Source of the DNA: Streptomyces cyanogenus
GTDB taxonomy: Bacteria; Actinomycetota; Actinomycetes; Streptomycetales; Streptomycetaceae
DNA: 64,000 bases
Assembly (NCBI RefSeq): GCF_017526105.1
Contig: NZ_CP071839.1
Coordinates: 4,332,001-4,396,000 of the forward strand
Direction: 5' to 3'
The position numbers and the translations under genes are program-made. Positions 25,674 through 33,500 of this stretch are shown piece after piece. Under the pieces are notes generated by a model. That model had not been told where the DNA came from. It made no database searches and was given only the letters and a program-made list of their open reading frames with translations. The first letter of the stretch is position 1. Each line of letters starts with the position of its first letter.

Positions 25674-27329
25674 TCAGAGGCGGGTGACGTCCAGTCGCCC
25701 GTCCGCGTACTGCCTGCGGAGCACCTTCTTGTCGAACTTGCCCACGCTCGTCTTCGGGACCGACTCGATGACCGTCCAGCGCTCGGGCAGCTGCCACTTG
25801 GCGATGCGGCCCTCCTCGGCGAGGAAGGTGCGCAGGGTCTCGAAGTCGGCGGTCGCGCCCGGACGGAGGACGACCGTGGCCAGCGGCCGCTCGCCCCACT
25901 TCTCGTCCGGTACGGCGACCACGGCGGCCTCGGCGACGTCCGGGTGGGACATCAGCGCGTTCTCCAGCTCCACCGAGGAGATCCACTCACCGCCGGACTT
26001 GATGACGTCCTTGGCCCGGTCGGTGAGGGTGAGGAAGCCGTCGGGGGAGATGGTGCCGACGTCTCCGGTCTTCAGCCAGCCGTCCGCGCTGAACTTGTCG
26101 GCGGGGCGCAGCGGTTCGGCGTCGGGGCCGTTGTAGTAGGCGCCGGCGATCCACGGCCCGCGCACCTCCAGCTCGCCCGCCGACTCGCCGTCCCAGGGCA
26201 GGTGTTCGCCGCCGGGGCCGGTGAGGCGGCCCTCGACGCTCGCCGGGAAGCGGCCCTGGGTGAGCCGGTAGGCGAACTCCTCGTCGGTGCCGATCGCGTG
26301 GGCCGGCGGGCGGGCCACCGTGCCCAGCGGGGAGGTCTCCGTCATGCCCCAGGCGTGCCGCACCCGCATGCCGAGCCGGTCGAACGCCGCCATCAGCGAG
26401 GGCGGACAGGCCGCGCCGCCGATCGTGACCTGACCGAGGAAGGACACGTCGCGGGGGCGCGCGGTGAGCTCGCCGAGCAGGCCCTGCCAGATGGTCGGGA
26501 CGGCCGCCGCGTGGCTGGGCCGCTCGTGCTCGATCATCTCGGCGAGCGGGGCCGGCTGCAGGAACCGGTCCGGCATCAGCATGTTGACGCCGGTCATGAA
26601 GGTGGCGTGCGGCAGGCCCCAGGCGTTGACGTGGAACTGCGGTACGACGACGAGCGAGGTGTCCTCGTCGGTCAGGCCCATCGACTCGGTCATGTTGACC
26701 TGCATCGAGTGCAGGTAGATCGAACGGTGGCTGTACACCACGCCCTTGGGGTCGCCGGTCGTGCCGGAGGTGTAGCACATGGCGGCGGCCTGGCGTTCGT
26801 CCAGCTCGGGCCAGTCGTAGTGGGTGGGGCGGCCCGCGATCAGGTCCTCGTACTCGTGCACCCGCGGGCCGGCGTCGGCCAGCGGGGCGCGGTCGCCGGG
26901 TCCGGTCACGACGACGTGCTCGACCGTGGGCAGCTTCGGCAGCAGCGGCGCGAGCATCGGGATGAGGGAGCCGTTGACGAGGATGACCTTGTCGGCCGCG
27001 TGGTTGACGATCCACACCAGCTGCTCGGCGGGCAGCCGCAGGTTCAGCGTGTGCAGGACGGCGCCCATGGAGGGGATGGCGAAGTACGCCTCGACGTGCT
27101 CGGCGTTGTTCCACATGAGCGTGGCCACCCGGTCGTCGCCGGTCACCCCCAGCTCGTCGCGCAGGGCGTGCGCCAGCTGCGCGGCGCGGTCGCCGATCTC
27201 GGCGTAGGTGCGCCGGTGCGGTTCGGGGTCCCCGGTCCAGGTGGTCACCCGTGAGGAGCCGTGGACCCTCGATCCGTGGGTCAGGATTCTGGAGATCAGC
27301 AGCGGTACGTCCTGCATGGTGGCCAGCAC
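25674..27329 (-). CDS. long-chain acyl-CoA synthetase (AMP-dependent ligase)
   Basis: 551 residues of the ANL superfamily. P-loop-like A3 motif 'CYTSGTTGDPKGVVYSHR', A5 'HAWGMTETSPLG', A7/A8 'DGWLKTGDVGTISPDGFLTL' and 'DRAKDVIKSGGEWISSVELE', and the C-terminal Lys motif 'KTSVGKFDKKVLRRQ'. It activates a fatty acid to acyl-CoA via acyl-AMP. GTG 27329 has a good SD (GGGAGG) five bases upstream; ATG 27317 is the alternative. Its neighbours on the same strand (ECF sigma, MaoC/thiolase operon) suggest a fatty-acid or steroid-like lipid context. Confidence 0.94.
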   Translation of the reverse strand: MLATMQDVPLLISRILTHGSRVHGSSRVTTWTGDPEPHRRTYAEIGDRAAQLAHALRDELGVTGDDRVATLMWNNAEHVEAYFAIPSMGAVLHTLNLRLPAEQLVWIVNHAADKVILVNGSLIPMLAPLLPKLPTVEHVVVTGPGDRAPLADAGPRVHEYEDLIAGRPTHYDWPELDERQAAAMCYTSGTTGDPKGVVYSHRSIYLHSMQVNMTESMGLTDEDTSLVVVPQFHVNAWGLPHATFMTGVNMLMPDRFLQPAPLAEMIEHERPSHAAAVPTIWQGLLGELTARPRDVSFLGQVTIGGAACPPSLMAAFDRLGMRVRHAWGMTETSPLGTVARPPAHAIGTDEEFAYRLTQGRFPASVEGRLTGPGGEHLPWDGESAGELEVRGPWIAGAYYNGPDAEPLRPADKFSADGWLKTGDVGTISPDGFLTLTDRAKDVIKSGGEWISSVELENALMSHPDVAEAAVVAVPDEKWGERPLATVVLRPGATADFETLRTFLAEEGRIAKWQLPERWTVIESVPKTSVGKFDKKVLRRQYADGRLDVTRL

Positions 27330-27468
27330 GGCGTCCTCCCGGGCGACATTGCCTACGCGGTGGTCCTACGCGGTGGTAGGGGTGCGCTGAATTCTGCGCA
27401 CATACCAAGCGGTATGTCACTAGGGAGTGTGTCACTTGGAGGTCACTGTTTGCCGCGGACACCCCGGG

Positions 27469-28020
27469 TCAGCGGACCGGAACCAGGTCCGGGTCCTCGC
27501 GCAGTTTGCCCAGCGCTCGGGAGACCGCCGACTTCACCGTGCCCACGGACACGCCGAGCACCTCGGCGGTCTGGGCCTCGCTGAGGTCCTCGTAGTACCG
27601 CAGGACGACCATCGCCCGCTGGCGCGCCGGCAGCCGCAGGACCGCCCGCCACATGGCGTCGTGCAGTGCCTGCCGTTCGGCCGGGTCGTCGCCGCCCGGC
27701 ACGGGCTCCGGCTCGGGCAGCTCGTCACAGGCGAACTCGTCCACTCTGCGCTTGCGCCACTGCGAGGTGCGGGTGTTCAGCAGCGCCCGGCGCACATAGC
27801 CGTCGAGCGCCCGCTGGTCCTCGATCCGCTCCCAGGCCACGTAGGTCTTGGCGAGCGCGGTCTGCAGCAGGTCCTCGGCGTCGCTCGGATTCGCGGTCAG
27901 CGAGCGGGCGGTGCGCAGCAGGACGGGCTGGCGGGCGCGCACGTACGACGCGAACGACGGGTAGGTCTGCCGCGCGGGAGCGGCGGCGGCCGAGGCGCTG
28001 GTGCAGACGGGTGTGGTCAT
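27469..28020 (-). CDS. ECF sigma factor, SigE family
   Basis: 183 residues with region 2 ('SFASYVRARQPVLLRTARSL', 'DAEDLLQTALAKTYVAWERI') and region 4 ('LRLPARQRAMVVLRYYEDLS', 'VLGVSVGTVKSAVSRAL'). No anti-sigma gene is adjacent, as usual for this SigE-type group. The target regulon is unknown; no signal-sensing domain is present. Confidence 0.93.
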   Translation of the reverse strand: MTTPVCTSASAAAAPARQTYPSFASYVRARQPVLLRTARSLTANPSDAEDLLQTALAKTYVAWERIEDQRALDGYVRRALLNTRTSQWRKRRVDEFACDELPEPEPVPGGDDPAERQALHDAMWRAVLRLPARQRAMVVLRYYEDLSEAQTAEVLGVSVGTVKSAVSRALGKLREDPDLVPVR

Positions 28021-28109
28021 GGCTCCACGCTAGGAGCGAGGCTCACCGCGGCGGATCGCCCGCAGGTCCCGAAGGCGAGTCCCCCTCAGGTTGTAGGGGT
28101 GGGGCTGTC

Positions 28110-28128
28110 TCCACCTCCTGAAGGTGGA
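28110..28128 (-). terminator. hairpin after the thiolase operon
   Basis: Stem TCCACCT / AGGTGGA with loop CCTGA, about 40 bp past the thiolase stop on the minus strand. No T-run, as is common for Streptomyces terminators. Confidence 0.55.
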
Positions 28129-28168
28129 CTGCGGGACCGTACCGTCTGCGGGTACGCCCCTGAGGAGG

Positions 28169-29335
28169 TCAGCCGTCCGCCGTCAGGACCAGGCCTGATG
28201 TCGGTACCCCGGTGCCGGCCGTCACCAGGGTGCGGGCCGCCCCCGGGACCTGGTTGACGGCCGTGCCGCGCAGCTGCCGTACCGCCTCCGCGATGCCGTT
28301 CATGCCGTGCAGATACGCCTCCCCGAGCTGGCCCCCGTGGGTGTTCAGCGGCAGCCGCCGCTCGGCCACGAAGTCCGCCGCCTCGCCCCGGCCGCAGAAG
28401 CCGAACTCCTCCAGCTGCATCAGCACGAACGGGGTGAAGTGGTCGTACAGGATGCCCACGTCGACGGCGTCCGGGCCGAGTCCGCTGGTGCGCCACAGCT
28501 GCCGGGCCACCGCGCCCATCTCCGGCAGGCCGGTCAGGTCGTCCCGGTAGAAGCCGGTCATCTGCTCCTGCGCCCGGCCCGCGCCCTGGGCCGCCGCCGC
28601 GATCACGGCGGGCGGCCGCGGCAGGTCCCGGGCCCGCTCCAGGGAGGTGACGACGACGGCCTGCCCGCCGTCGGTCTCCTGGCAGCAGTCCAGCAGCCGC
28701 AGCGGTTCGGCGATCCAGCGGGAGGCGGCGTGGTCGGCGAGCGTGATCGGGCGGCCGTGGAACCAGGCGGCGGGGTTGGTGGCCGCGTACGCCCGGTCCA
28801 CCACGGCCACGTGTCCGAACGCCTCCGGCGTCAGGCCGTGGGCGTGCAGATACCGCTGGGCGGCCATCGCCACCCAGGAGGCCGGGGTGAGCAGCCCGAA
28901 CGGCAGCACCCAGCCGAGGGCCGCCCCCTCCGCCGACGGCTCCCGGTGCTGCACGCCCGCGCCGAACCGGCGGCCCGACCGCTCGTTGAACGCGCGGTAG
29001 CAGACCACGACCTCCGCCACGCCCGTGGCCACCGCGAGCGCCGCCTGCTGGACGGTGGCGCAGGCCGCACCGCCGCCGTAGTGCACCCGGGAGAAGAAGG
29101 ACAGCTCGCCCATCCCGCAGGCCTGGGCCACGGTGATCTCCGGGCTGGTGTCCATGGTGAAGGTCACCAGCCCGTCCACGTCGGCCGGGGAGAGCCCGGC
29201 GTCGTCGAGCGCGGCCCGCACCGCCTCCACCGCCAGGCGCAGTTCGCTGCGGCCGGAGTCCTTGGAGAACTCGGTGGCCCCGATGCCGGCGATCGCCGCG
29301 CGTCCGCCGAGGGTGTCGCGACCGCGCAGGCTCAT
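28169..29335 (-). CDS. thiolase-like lipid-transfer protein (SCP-x/Ltp type)
   Basis: 388 residues of the thiolase superfamily as in SCP-x/Ltp proteins: 'AAIAGIGATEFSKDSGRSEL', 'VHYGGGAACATVQQAALAVA', 'DHFTPFVLMQLEEFGFCGRG' and 'LPLNTHGGQLGEAYLHGMNG'. Members act as thiolases or retro-aldolases that shorten acyl-CoA or steroid side chains, often with a DUF35/OB-fold partner; such a partner domain is encoded upstream in the same operon. Its ATG overlaps the MaoC stop by 4 bp. The substrate is inferred to be a branched or polycyclic lipid CoA ester. Confidence 0.9.
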   Translation of the reverse strand: MSLRGRDTLGGRAAIAGIGATEFSKDSGRSELRLAVEAVRAALDDAGLSPADVDGLVTFTMDTSPEITVAQACGMGELSFFSRVHYGGGAACATVQQAALAVATGVAEVVVCYRAFNERSGRRFGAGVQHREPSAEGAALGWVLPFGLLTPASWVAMAAQRYLHAHGLTPEAFGHVAVVDRAYAATNPAAWFHGRPITLADHAASRWIAEPLRLLDCCQETDGGQAVVVTSLERARDLPRPPAVIAAAAQGAGRAQEQMTGFYRDDLTGLPEMGAVARQLWRTSGLGPDAVDVGILYDHFTPFVLMQLEEFGFCGRGEAADFVAERRLPLNTHGGQLGEAYLHGMNGIAEAVRQLRGTAVNQVPGAARTLVTAGTGVPTSGLVLTADG

Positions 29336-29724
29336 GACCCGGCCTCCGGGAGGGTGAGCGTCACCGTGCCCGTCACATGGGTGCCGAGACCGTTGGCGCC
29401 GACGACCCGGACGACGGCCGTGTTCCCGTCGGCCTCCTCGACGCTGCCGGTCAGCACCATCGTGTCCCCGGGGTGGTTGGGCGCGCCCAGCCTGATGGCG
29501 ACCTTGCGGAGCACCGCCGTGGGGCCGAAGTGGTCGGTGACGTACCGGCCGACCAGGCCGTTCGTGGTCAGGATGTTCATGAAGACGTCCGGTGCGCCCT
29601 TCTGCCGGGCCAGCTCGGGGTCGTGGTGCACGTCCTGGTAGTCCCGGGAGGCGATGGCGCCCGCCACGATCAGGGTGCGGGTCACCGGGATCTCCAGCGG
29701 CGGCAGCCGGTCACCGGCCCTCAC
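29332..29724 (-). CDS. MaoC-like (R)-hydratase domain protein
   Basis: 130 residues from GTG 29724, which overlaps the upstream stop by 4 bp. A hotdog-fold MaoC dehydratase: hydratase motif region 'DYQDVHHDPELARQKGAP' with the Asp/His pair, then 'FMNILTTNGLVGRYVTDHFG'. It hydrates 2-enoyl-CoA and probably forms a heteromeric enzyme with the MaoC N-domain of the upstream fusion protein. A longer in-frame start (to 30651) overlaps the upstream gene and is rejected. Confidence 0.87.
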   Translation of the reverse strand: MRAGDRLPPLEIPVTRTLIVAGAIASRDYQDVHHDPELARQKGAPDVFMNILTTNGLVGRYVTDHFGPTAVLRKVAIRLGAPNHPGDTMVLTGSVEEADGNTAVVRVVGANGLGTHVTGTVTLTLPEAGS

Positions 29725-30626
29725 CGCTGCACCACCCGGAACACCGGTACCGTCAGCTCCTCGTCGCACCGCTGGAACTCCAGCCGCACCGGCATCCCGA
29801 TGCGCACCTTGTCGTACGGCACTCCGACCACGTTGCTGACCATCCGCACCCCCTCGGCGAGTTCGATCAGACCGACCGTGTAAGGCGGATCGAAGGCCGG
29901 GAAGGGCGGGTGGTGCAGCACCACGTACGAGTAGACCGTGCCCTCGCCGCTCGCCTCCACCGTGTCCCAGTCCTGGCTGCCGCAGGCGTTGCAGCCCGGC
30001 AGCCAGGGGTGGCGCGGGGTGCCGCAGGCCGTGCAGCGCTGGATGAGGAGCCGGTGCCCGGCCACGCCCTGCCAGAAGCCGGCGTTGTCCCGGTTGACCA
30101 CCGGGCGGGGGCGGCGCGGCCGGGGTGTGCGGGGCGCGGGGGCGTACTTGAGGATGCGGAAGCGGTGGGTGGCGACCGGCTCGCCGTCCACCCGGACGTC
30201 CATCCGGGTGGTGACGAAGTAGCCCGTGCCGAGCCTGGTCGTCTTGCGGCCGGAGACCTCCTCGATGACCGTGTCGAACGCGACCTCGTCGCCCGGGCGC
30301 AGGGGCCGAAGGTACTCCTGCTCGCAGTCGGTGGCCACCACGGCGGTGCAGCCCGCCGCGTCCAGCAGGCCGAGGAGTTCGTCGTACGCCCCGGTGCGGC
30401 CCCGGTGTCCGGCCAGGCCGCCCATCGTCCAGGCCTGGAGCATGGTGGGCGGGGCGATGGCGTCCGGGCCGGTGTAGGCGGGGTTGGTGTCGCCCAGCGC
30501 CTCGCACCAGTGCCGGATCATCGGCGCGTTCACCGGGTCCTTGCCGACGCCGGCGACGGCGGCCGGACGTCCCTCGAACTCCTTGAGCCGCGCGCCCAGT
30601 TCGTCGCTCAGCTGCTCCTCGCGCAC
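29721..30626 (-). CDS. fusion of MaoC N-domain and DUF35 zinc-ribbon/OB-fold domain
   Basis: About 301 residues from GTG 30626 ('VREEQLSDEL', SD AGGGGG five bases upstream). The N-half is a FAS1-like MaoC N-domain ('PVNAPMIRHWCEALGDTNPA', 'LRPLRPGDEVAFDTVIEEVS'). The C-half is the DUF35 module of thiolase partner proteins: rubredoxin-like zinc ribbon 'CTACGTPRHPWLPGCNACG' and an OB fold ('GTVYSYVVLHHPPFPAFDPP'). It probably complexes with both the MaoC protein and the Ltp thiolase encoded next, coupling hydration and C-C cleavage. Longer upstream starts would cover the palindrome at 30653. Confidence 0.88.
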   Translation of the reverse strand: MREEQLSDELGARLKEFEGRPAAVAGVGKDPVNAPMIRHWCEALGDTNPAYTGPDAIAPPTMLQAWTMGGLAGHRGRTGAYDELLGLLDAAGCTAVVATDCEQEYLRPLRPGDEVAFDTVIEEVSGRKTTRLGTGYFVTTRMDVRVDGEPVATHRFRILKYAPAPRTPRPRRPRPVVNRDNAGFWQGVAGHRLLIQRCTACGTPRHPWLPGCNACGSQDWDTVEASGEGTVYSYVVLHHPPFPAFDPPYTVGLIELAEGVRMVSNVVGVPYDKVRIGMPVRLEFQRCDEELTVPVFRVVQR

Positions 30627-30652
30627 CGCCACCCCCTGACTCGGAAACCATT

Positions 30653-30669
30653 TCTGACTGTCCGTCAGA
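30653..30669. promoter_or_regulatory. operator-like palindrome upstream of the lipid operon
   Basis: TCTGAC-TGTCC-GTCAGA: perfect 6-bp arms with a 5-bp spacer, 27 bp before the likely start of the MaoC/OB-fold gene. Its size and symmetry suit a TetR-family regulator of acyl-CoA metabolism; no regulator is adjacent, so it would act in trans. Confidence 0.6.
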
Positions 30670-30816
30670 TACCTGGGGGTGTCAAGGCCGGCCACCACCG
30701 CGCGGGTCCCGCACAGACGTCTGCGCGGCGGCGCCGAGGCACCGCCGCGCAGACGTGTTGCGACCCTTGAAGCACACCCGGCGAGGGCCCTCCCCACGAG
30801 AACCCCCGCCCGAGGC

Positions 30817-31122
30817 TCACCGCATGGTCACGGGGACGGCGCGGACGTTGTCGTCGCCCTGCTGCACGGCCGTGAACACGGAGCCGTCGACCCGGGCGGA
30901 GTCCCTCCGGTGCGGGGCGCCGGAGGCGACCGCGTTCCGGTTCGCGGTGGATAAGTTGCCGCTGCCGTCGTCCCCGGCTCCGCCGCCGAGGACGCCCGCC
31001 GCGCCCGCGTGCGATCCGTCGTCCGGGAGGGCGCCGTCGTCCGCCGCCGCGGCCCCGGCGAAGAGGGCGGTTGCGCGTGGGAGAGGGGGGACGGCCGCGA
31101 GAACGCGGGCGGTGCTTGCCAT
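30817..31122 (-). CDS. small probable exported protein, unknown
   Basis: 101 residues from ATG 31122 (SD GGAGGAA). A short N-terminal hydrophobic stretch ('STARVLAAVPPLPRATALFA') could be a signal peptide. The rest is Gly/Asp/Ala-rich ('DDGSHAGAAGVLGGGAGDDG') with an ordered C-terminus ('DGSVFTAVQQGDDNVRAVPV'). I recognise no family. It is isolated, divergent from the Prim-pol gene. Confidence 0.6.
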   Translation of the reverse strand: MASTARVLAAVPPLPRATALFAGAAAADDGALPDDGSHAGAAGVLGGGAGDDGSGNLSTANRNAVASGAPHRRDSARVDGSVFTAVQQGDDNVRAVPVTMR

Positions 31123-31493
31123 GTTGTTCCTCCAGAACCAGGCATTCGGCGGCCCTAGGCCGATGGTGGTCGAACTGTGGTTCACGCCGAGGCGGCCGGC
31201 CGACCGCCTCGGCTCGTCGTGGACGACGTCGCGCCTCCAGGGTTGCCCACCGAATCGGTGGCGAACCACCACAGAAGCCGAGATTCGCACGCAAGCGTGA
31301 TGACAAGTCGATAAACCCCTTTCACCGACTCCGGTCACTTCCGTCACGGAAGCGGGGCCGGTACGGATGCCCGACCGTCCAAGCGACACAAGGGATGAAA
31401 CGTTCCGGCACACCTCCGGCCCGCCCGCTCCTGCAGCGGCATACACCCCCTTCCGCCCTTCCCTTTTTCGAACGTACGTACGAATATAGAGGC
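31123..31493. promoter_or_regulatory. 371-bp divergent intergenic region with inverted repeats
   Basis: It holds a 9-bp inverted repeat (CCGAGGCGG / CCGCCTCGG, 31188-31213) and, at the right end, a pseudo-palindrome TTCGAACGTACGTACGAA (31468-31485, two mismatched positions) followed by -10 TATAGA (31485-31490) only 3 bp before the Prim-pol ATG. No gene seen. Confidence 0.6.
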
Positions 31494-32363
31494 ATGGCCA
31501 CCACCGACCGGCAGGCCACGACGCTGGCCCTCGCGCACGCCCTGTCAGCCGCCGAACGCGGCCTGGCCGTCATCCCGCTGTCCCGGACGAAGCTCCCGGC
31601 GCTGCGCTCCCCGCACCGCGACGATCCGGTCCCGGGACGCCCCTGCCACGGCGAGTGCGGACGCTTCGGCCACGGCGTGTACGACGCCTCCACCGACCCC
31701 GTCCGCATCCGCGAGCTGTTCGCCGCCGCGCCCTGGGCCACCGGCTACGGCATCGCCTGCGGACTGCCCCCGTACCACCTGATCGGCGTCGACCTGGACA
31801 CCAAGTCCTGCACGGACTCCTCGGCCGCCCTGCGCGAACTGGCCCTGCGCCACCTGTTCACGATCCCGGAGACGGTCGTCGTCCTCACCCCGAGCGGCGG
31901 CCGCCACCTGTGGCTGACCGGGCCACCGGACACCGTCGTACCGAACTCGGCCGGCCGCCTCGCCCCCGGCATCGACATCCGGGGCGCCGGCGGCTACCTC
32001 GTCGGCCCCGGCTCCCGCACCGACCACGGCGTGTACACCGCCGTCCCCGGCACCGCGCACCTGGCCCCGGCCGCCTGCCCGCCGTCCCTGCTCCGCCTGC
32101 TGCTGCCCCCGCCGCGTCCCCACCAGCCGGCGCCGCCCGCCGCCGGCGACCACGGCCGGGGCCTGGTCCACTTCGTCCTGACCGCCCACGAGGGCCAGCG
32201 CAACACCCGCCTGTTCTGGGCGGCCTGCCGCGCCTACGAGAACGGCATCGGCCCCGCCCTGGTGGCCCCCCTCACCGAGGCCGCTCTGCACACCGGTCTG
32301 ACCGAGCGCGAGGCCCGCGCGACGATAGCCTCGGCGGCCCGCATGACGGGCCACCACCCGTGA
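31494..32363 (+). CDS. bifunctional DNA primase/polymerase (Prim-pol) domain protein
   Basis: 289 residues from ATG 31494. Prim-pol (AEP) features: zinc-like 'RPCHGECGRFGHGVYDA', metal motif 'YHLIGVDLDTKS', 'LTPSGGRHLWLTGP' and 'GIDIRGAGGYLVGPGSRTD'. The C-terminal helical region has 'GQRNTRLFWAACRAYENG'. No helicase domain is attached. Such stand-alone proteins are common in Streptomyces chromosomes and their role (repair synthesis or priming) is unproven. There is no SD at a workable distance; the TATAGA -10 just before the ATG suggests a leaderless mRNA. Confidence 0.87.
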   Translation: MATTDRQATTLALAHALSAAERGLAVIPLSRTKLPALRSPHRDDPVPGRPCHGECGRFGHGVYDASTDPVRIRELFAAAPWATGYGIACGLPPYHLIGVDLDTKSCTDSSAALRELALRHLFTIPETVVVLTPSGGRHLWLTGPPDTVVPNSAGRLAPGIDIRGAGGYLVGPGSRTDHGVYTAVPGTAHLAPAACPPSLLRLLLPPPRPHQPAPPAAGDHGRGLVHFVLTAHEGQRNTRLFWAACRAYENGIGPALVAPLTEAALHTGLTEREARATIASAARMTGHHP

Positions 32364-32378
32364 AACCCCGGGCCGGGA

Positions 32379-32708
32379 CTACTGGGCGACCGGGTTCTGG
32401 ACGCGCTCGGTCTCGTCCTGCACGAGCAGGGAGAGCAGAGAGGCCACGGAGAGGCCGGCTTCCGCCGGATGACGCAGCACCTTGTCCGGCTCGATGCGGT
32501 AGGTGTTCGTGCGCCCGTCACGGGTGTGGGAGAGATAACCGTCCTGCTCCAGATCGGAGATGATCCGCTGGACGGCGCGCTCCGTGAGCCGGCAGCGGGC
32601 GGCGATGTCGCGGATCCGGACGTTCGGGTTGTCGGCGATGGCCGCGAGGACACGCGCGTGGTTGGTGATGAACGTCCATCCGGTGTGAGGTTCGGGCACT
32701 CCAACCAT
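32379..32708 (-). CDS. winged-helix transcriptional regulator
   Basis: About 109 residues from ATG 32708. A single wHTH: 'NHARVLAAIADNPNVRIRDI', recognition helix 'RLTERAVQRIISDLEQDGYL', wing 'SHTRDGRTNTYRI', then a short helix. It fits an ArsR/MarR-like small repressor. Earlier ATGs (32717, 32732, 32756) are in frame and cannot be excluded, as none has a clear SD. It is divergent from the STAS gene and probably controls it. Confidence 0.8.
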   Translation of the reverse strand: MVGVPEPHTGWTFITNHARVLAAIADNPNVRIRDIAARCRLTERAVQRIISDLEQDGYLSHTRDGRTNTYRIEPDKVLRHPAEAGLSVASLLSLLVQDETERVQNPVAQ

Positions 32709-32815
32709 GCCCAGCATTTTAGGGGACACCATTGCCGGAAACCAGTTACGTGACATACTTTTCGCGTATTCGCTGGCCTACTCACTCGACGAAGAGCCGT
32801 GGAAGGAGCCCGAAG

Positions 32816-33217
32816 GTGTCCTGGGACGAAGCCATCATGCCGAGGCTCACGAGCGACGCCGGTGGGACGCGGTGGCCGGACCAGGCCGGCGGACGCGCCC
32901 CGGAGGCGTCGGTGACCCAGTACGAACGAGGCGATGCCTGGGTCGTCGCCGCTCACGGCTCCTACGACATGCACTCGATCCCGCCTCTGACGGACGCACT
33001 GGACGCCGCCGCCAAGGAGCATCCACTCGTGGTCCTGGACGCCTCCGGTGTCGTCTTCGCGGACTCGGCGTTTCTCAACCTGCTGATCCTCACCCACCAG
33101 ACGGGCACCCTGCGCGTGGCCGCACCGACACGGCAGCTGCGGCGGCTCTTCGAGATCACCGGAGTCGACACGGTTCTGGACGTACGGGAGACGGTGGACG
33201 AGGCCGCCGCCTGCTGA
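32816..33217 (+). CDS. STAS-domain anti-sigma-factor antagonist
   Basis: 133 residues from GTG 32816 (AAGGAG seven bases upstream). STAS fold: 'QYERGDAWVVAAHGSYDMHS', 'HPLVVLDASGVVFADSAFLN', 'RLFEITGVDTVLDV'. Ser in 'FADSAF' is the likely phosphorylation site. The SpoIIE-type phosphatase gene follows 283 bp downstream, so the pair forms a partner-switching module in which the phosphatase would reactivate the antagonist. Confidence 0.87.
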   Translation: MSWDEAIMPRLTSDAGGTRWPDQAGGRAPEASVTQYERGDAWVVAAHGSYDMHSIPPLTDALDAAAKEHPLVVLDASGVVFADSAFLNLLILTHQTGTLRVAAPTRQLRRLFEITGVDTVLDVRETVDEAAAC

Positions 33218-33500
33218 GTCCCGCACCGAACCGGATGGCGCCGGACGGGGGCGACGGCTGCAGATGCCCGGCCCGCCGCGTCGGTGCTGCTCCAGGGCAT
33301 ACGACACCCTCCCGGCCCCTGCGGGGGCGGTCCTGGAGCCGTCCGTGTGGGACACCTTGCCCGAGGAGCCCGTATCCGGACCGCCGGACACGAGGTCGGA
33401 TGCGTTCCGCGGGGGCACACGGGAAAGAAAGCGGGAGGACGTCCGGCGGTGCTCGTACCACGGCACCGAGGACGGGACTCGATGTTCCGGAGGCGAGGAC

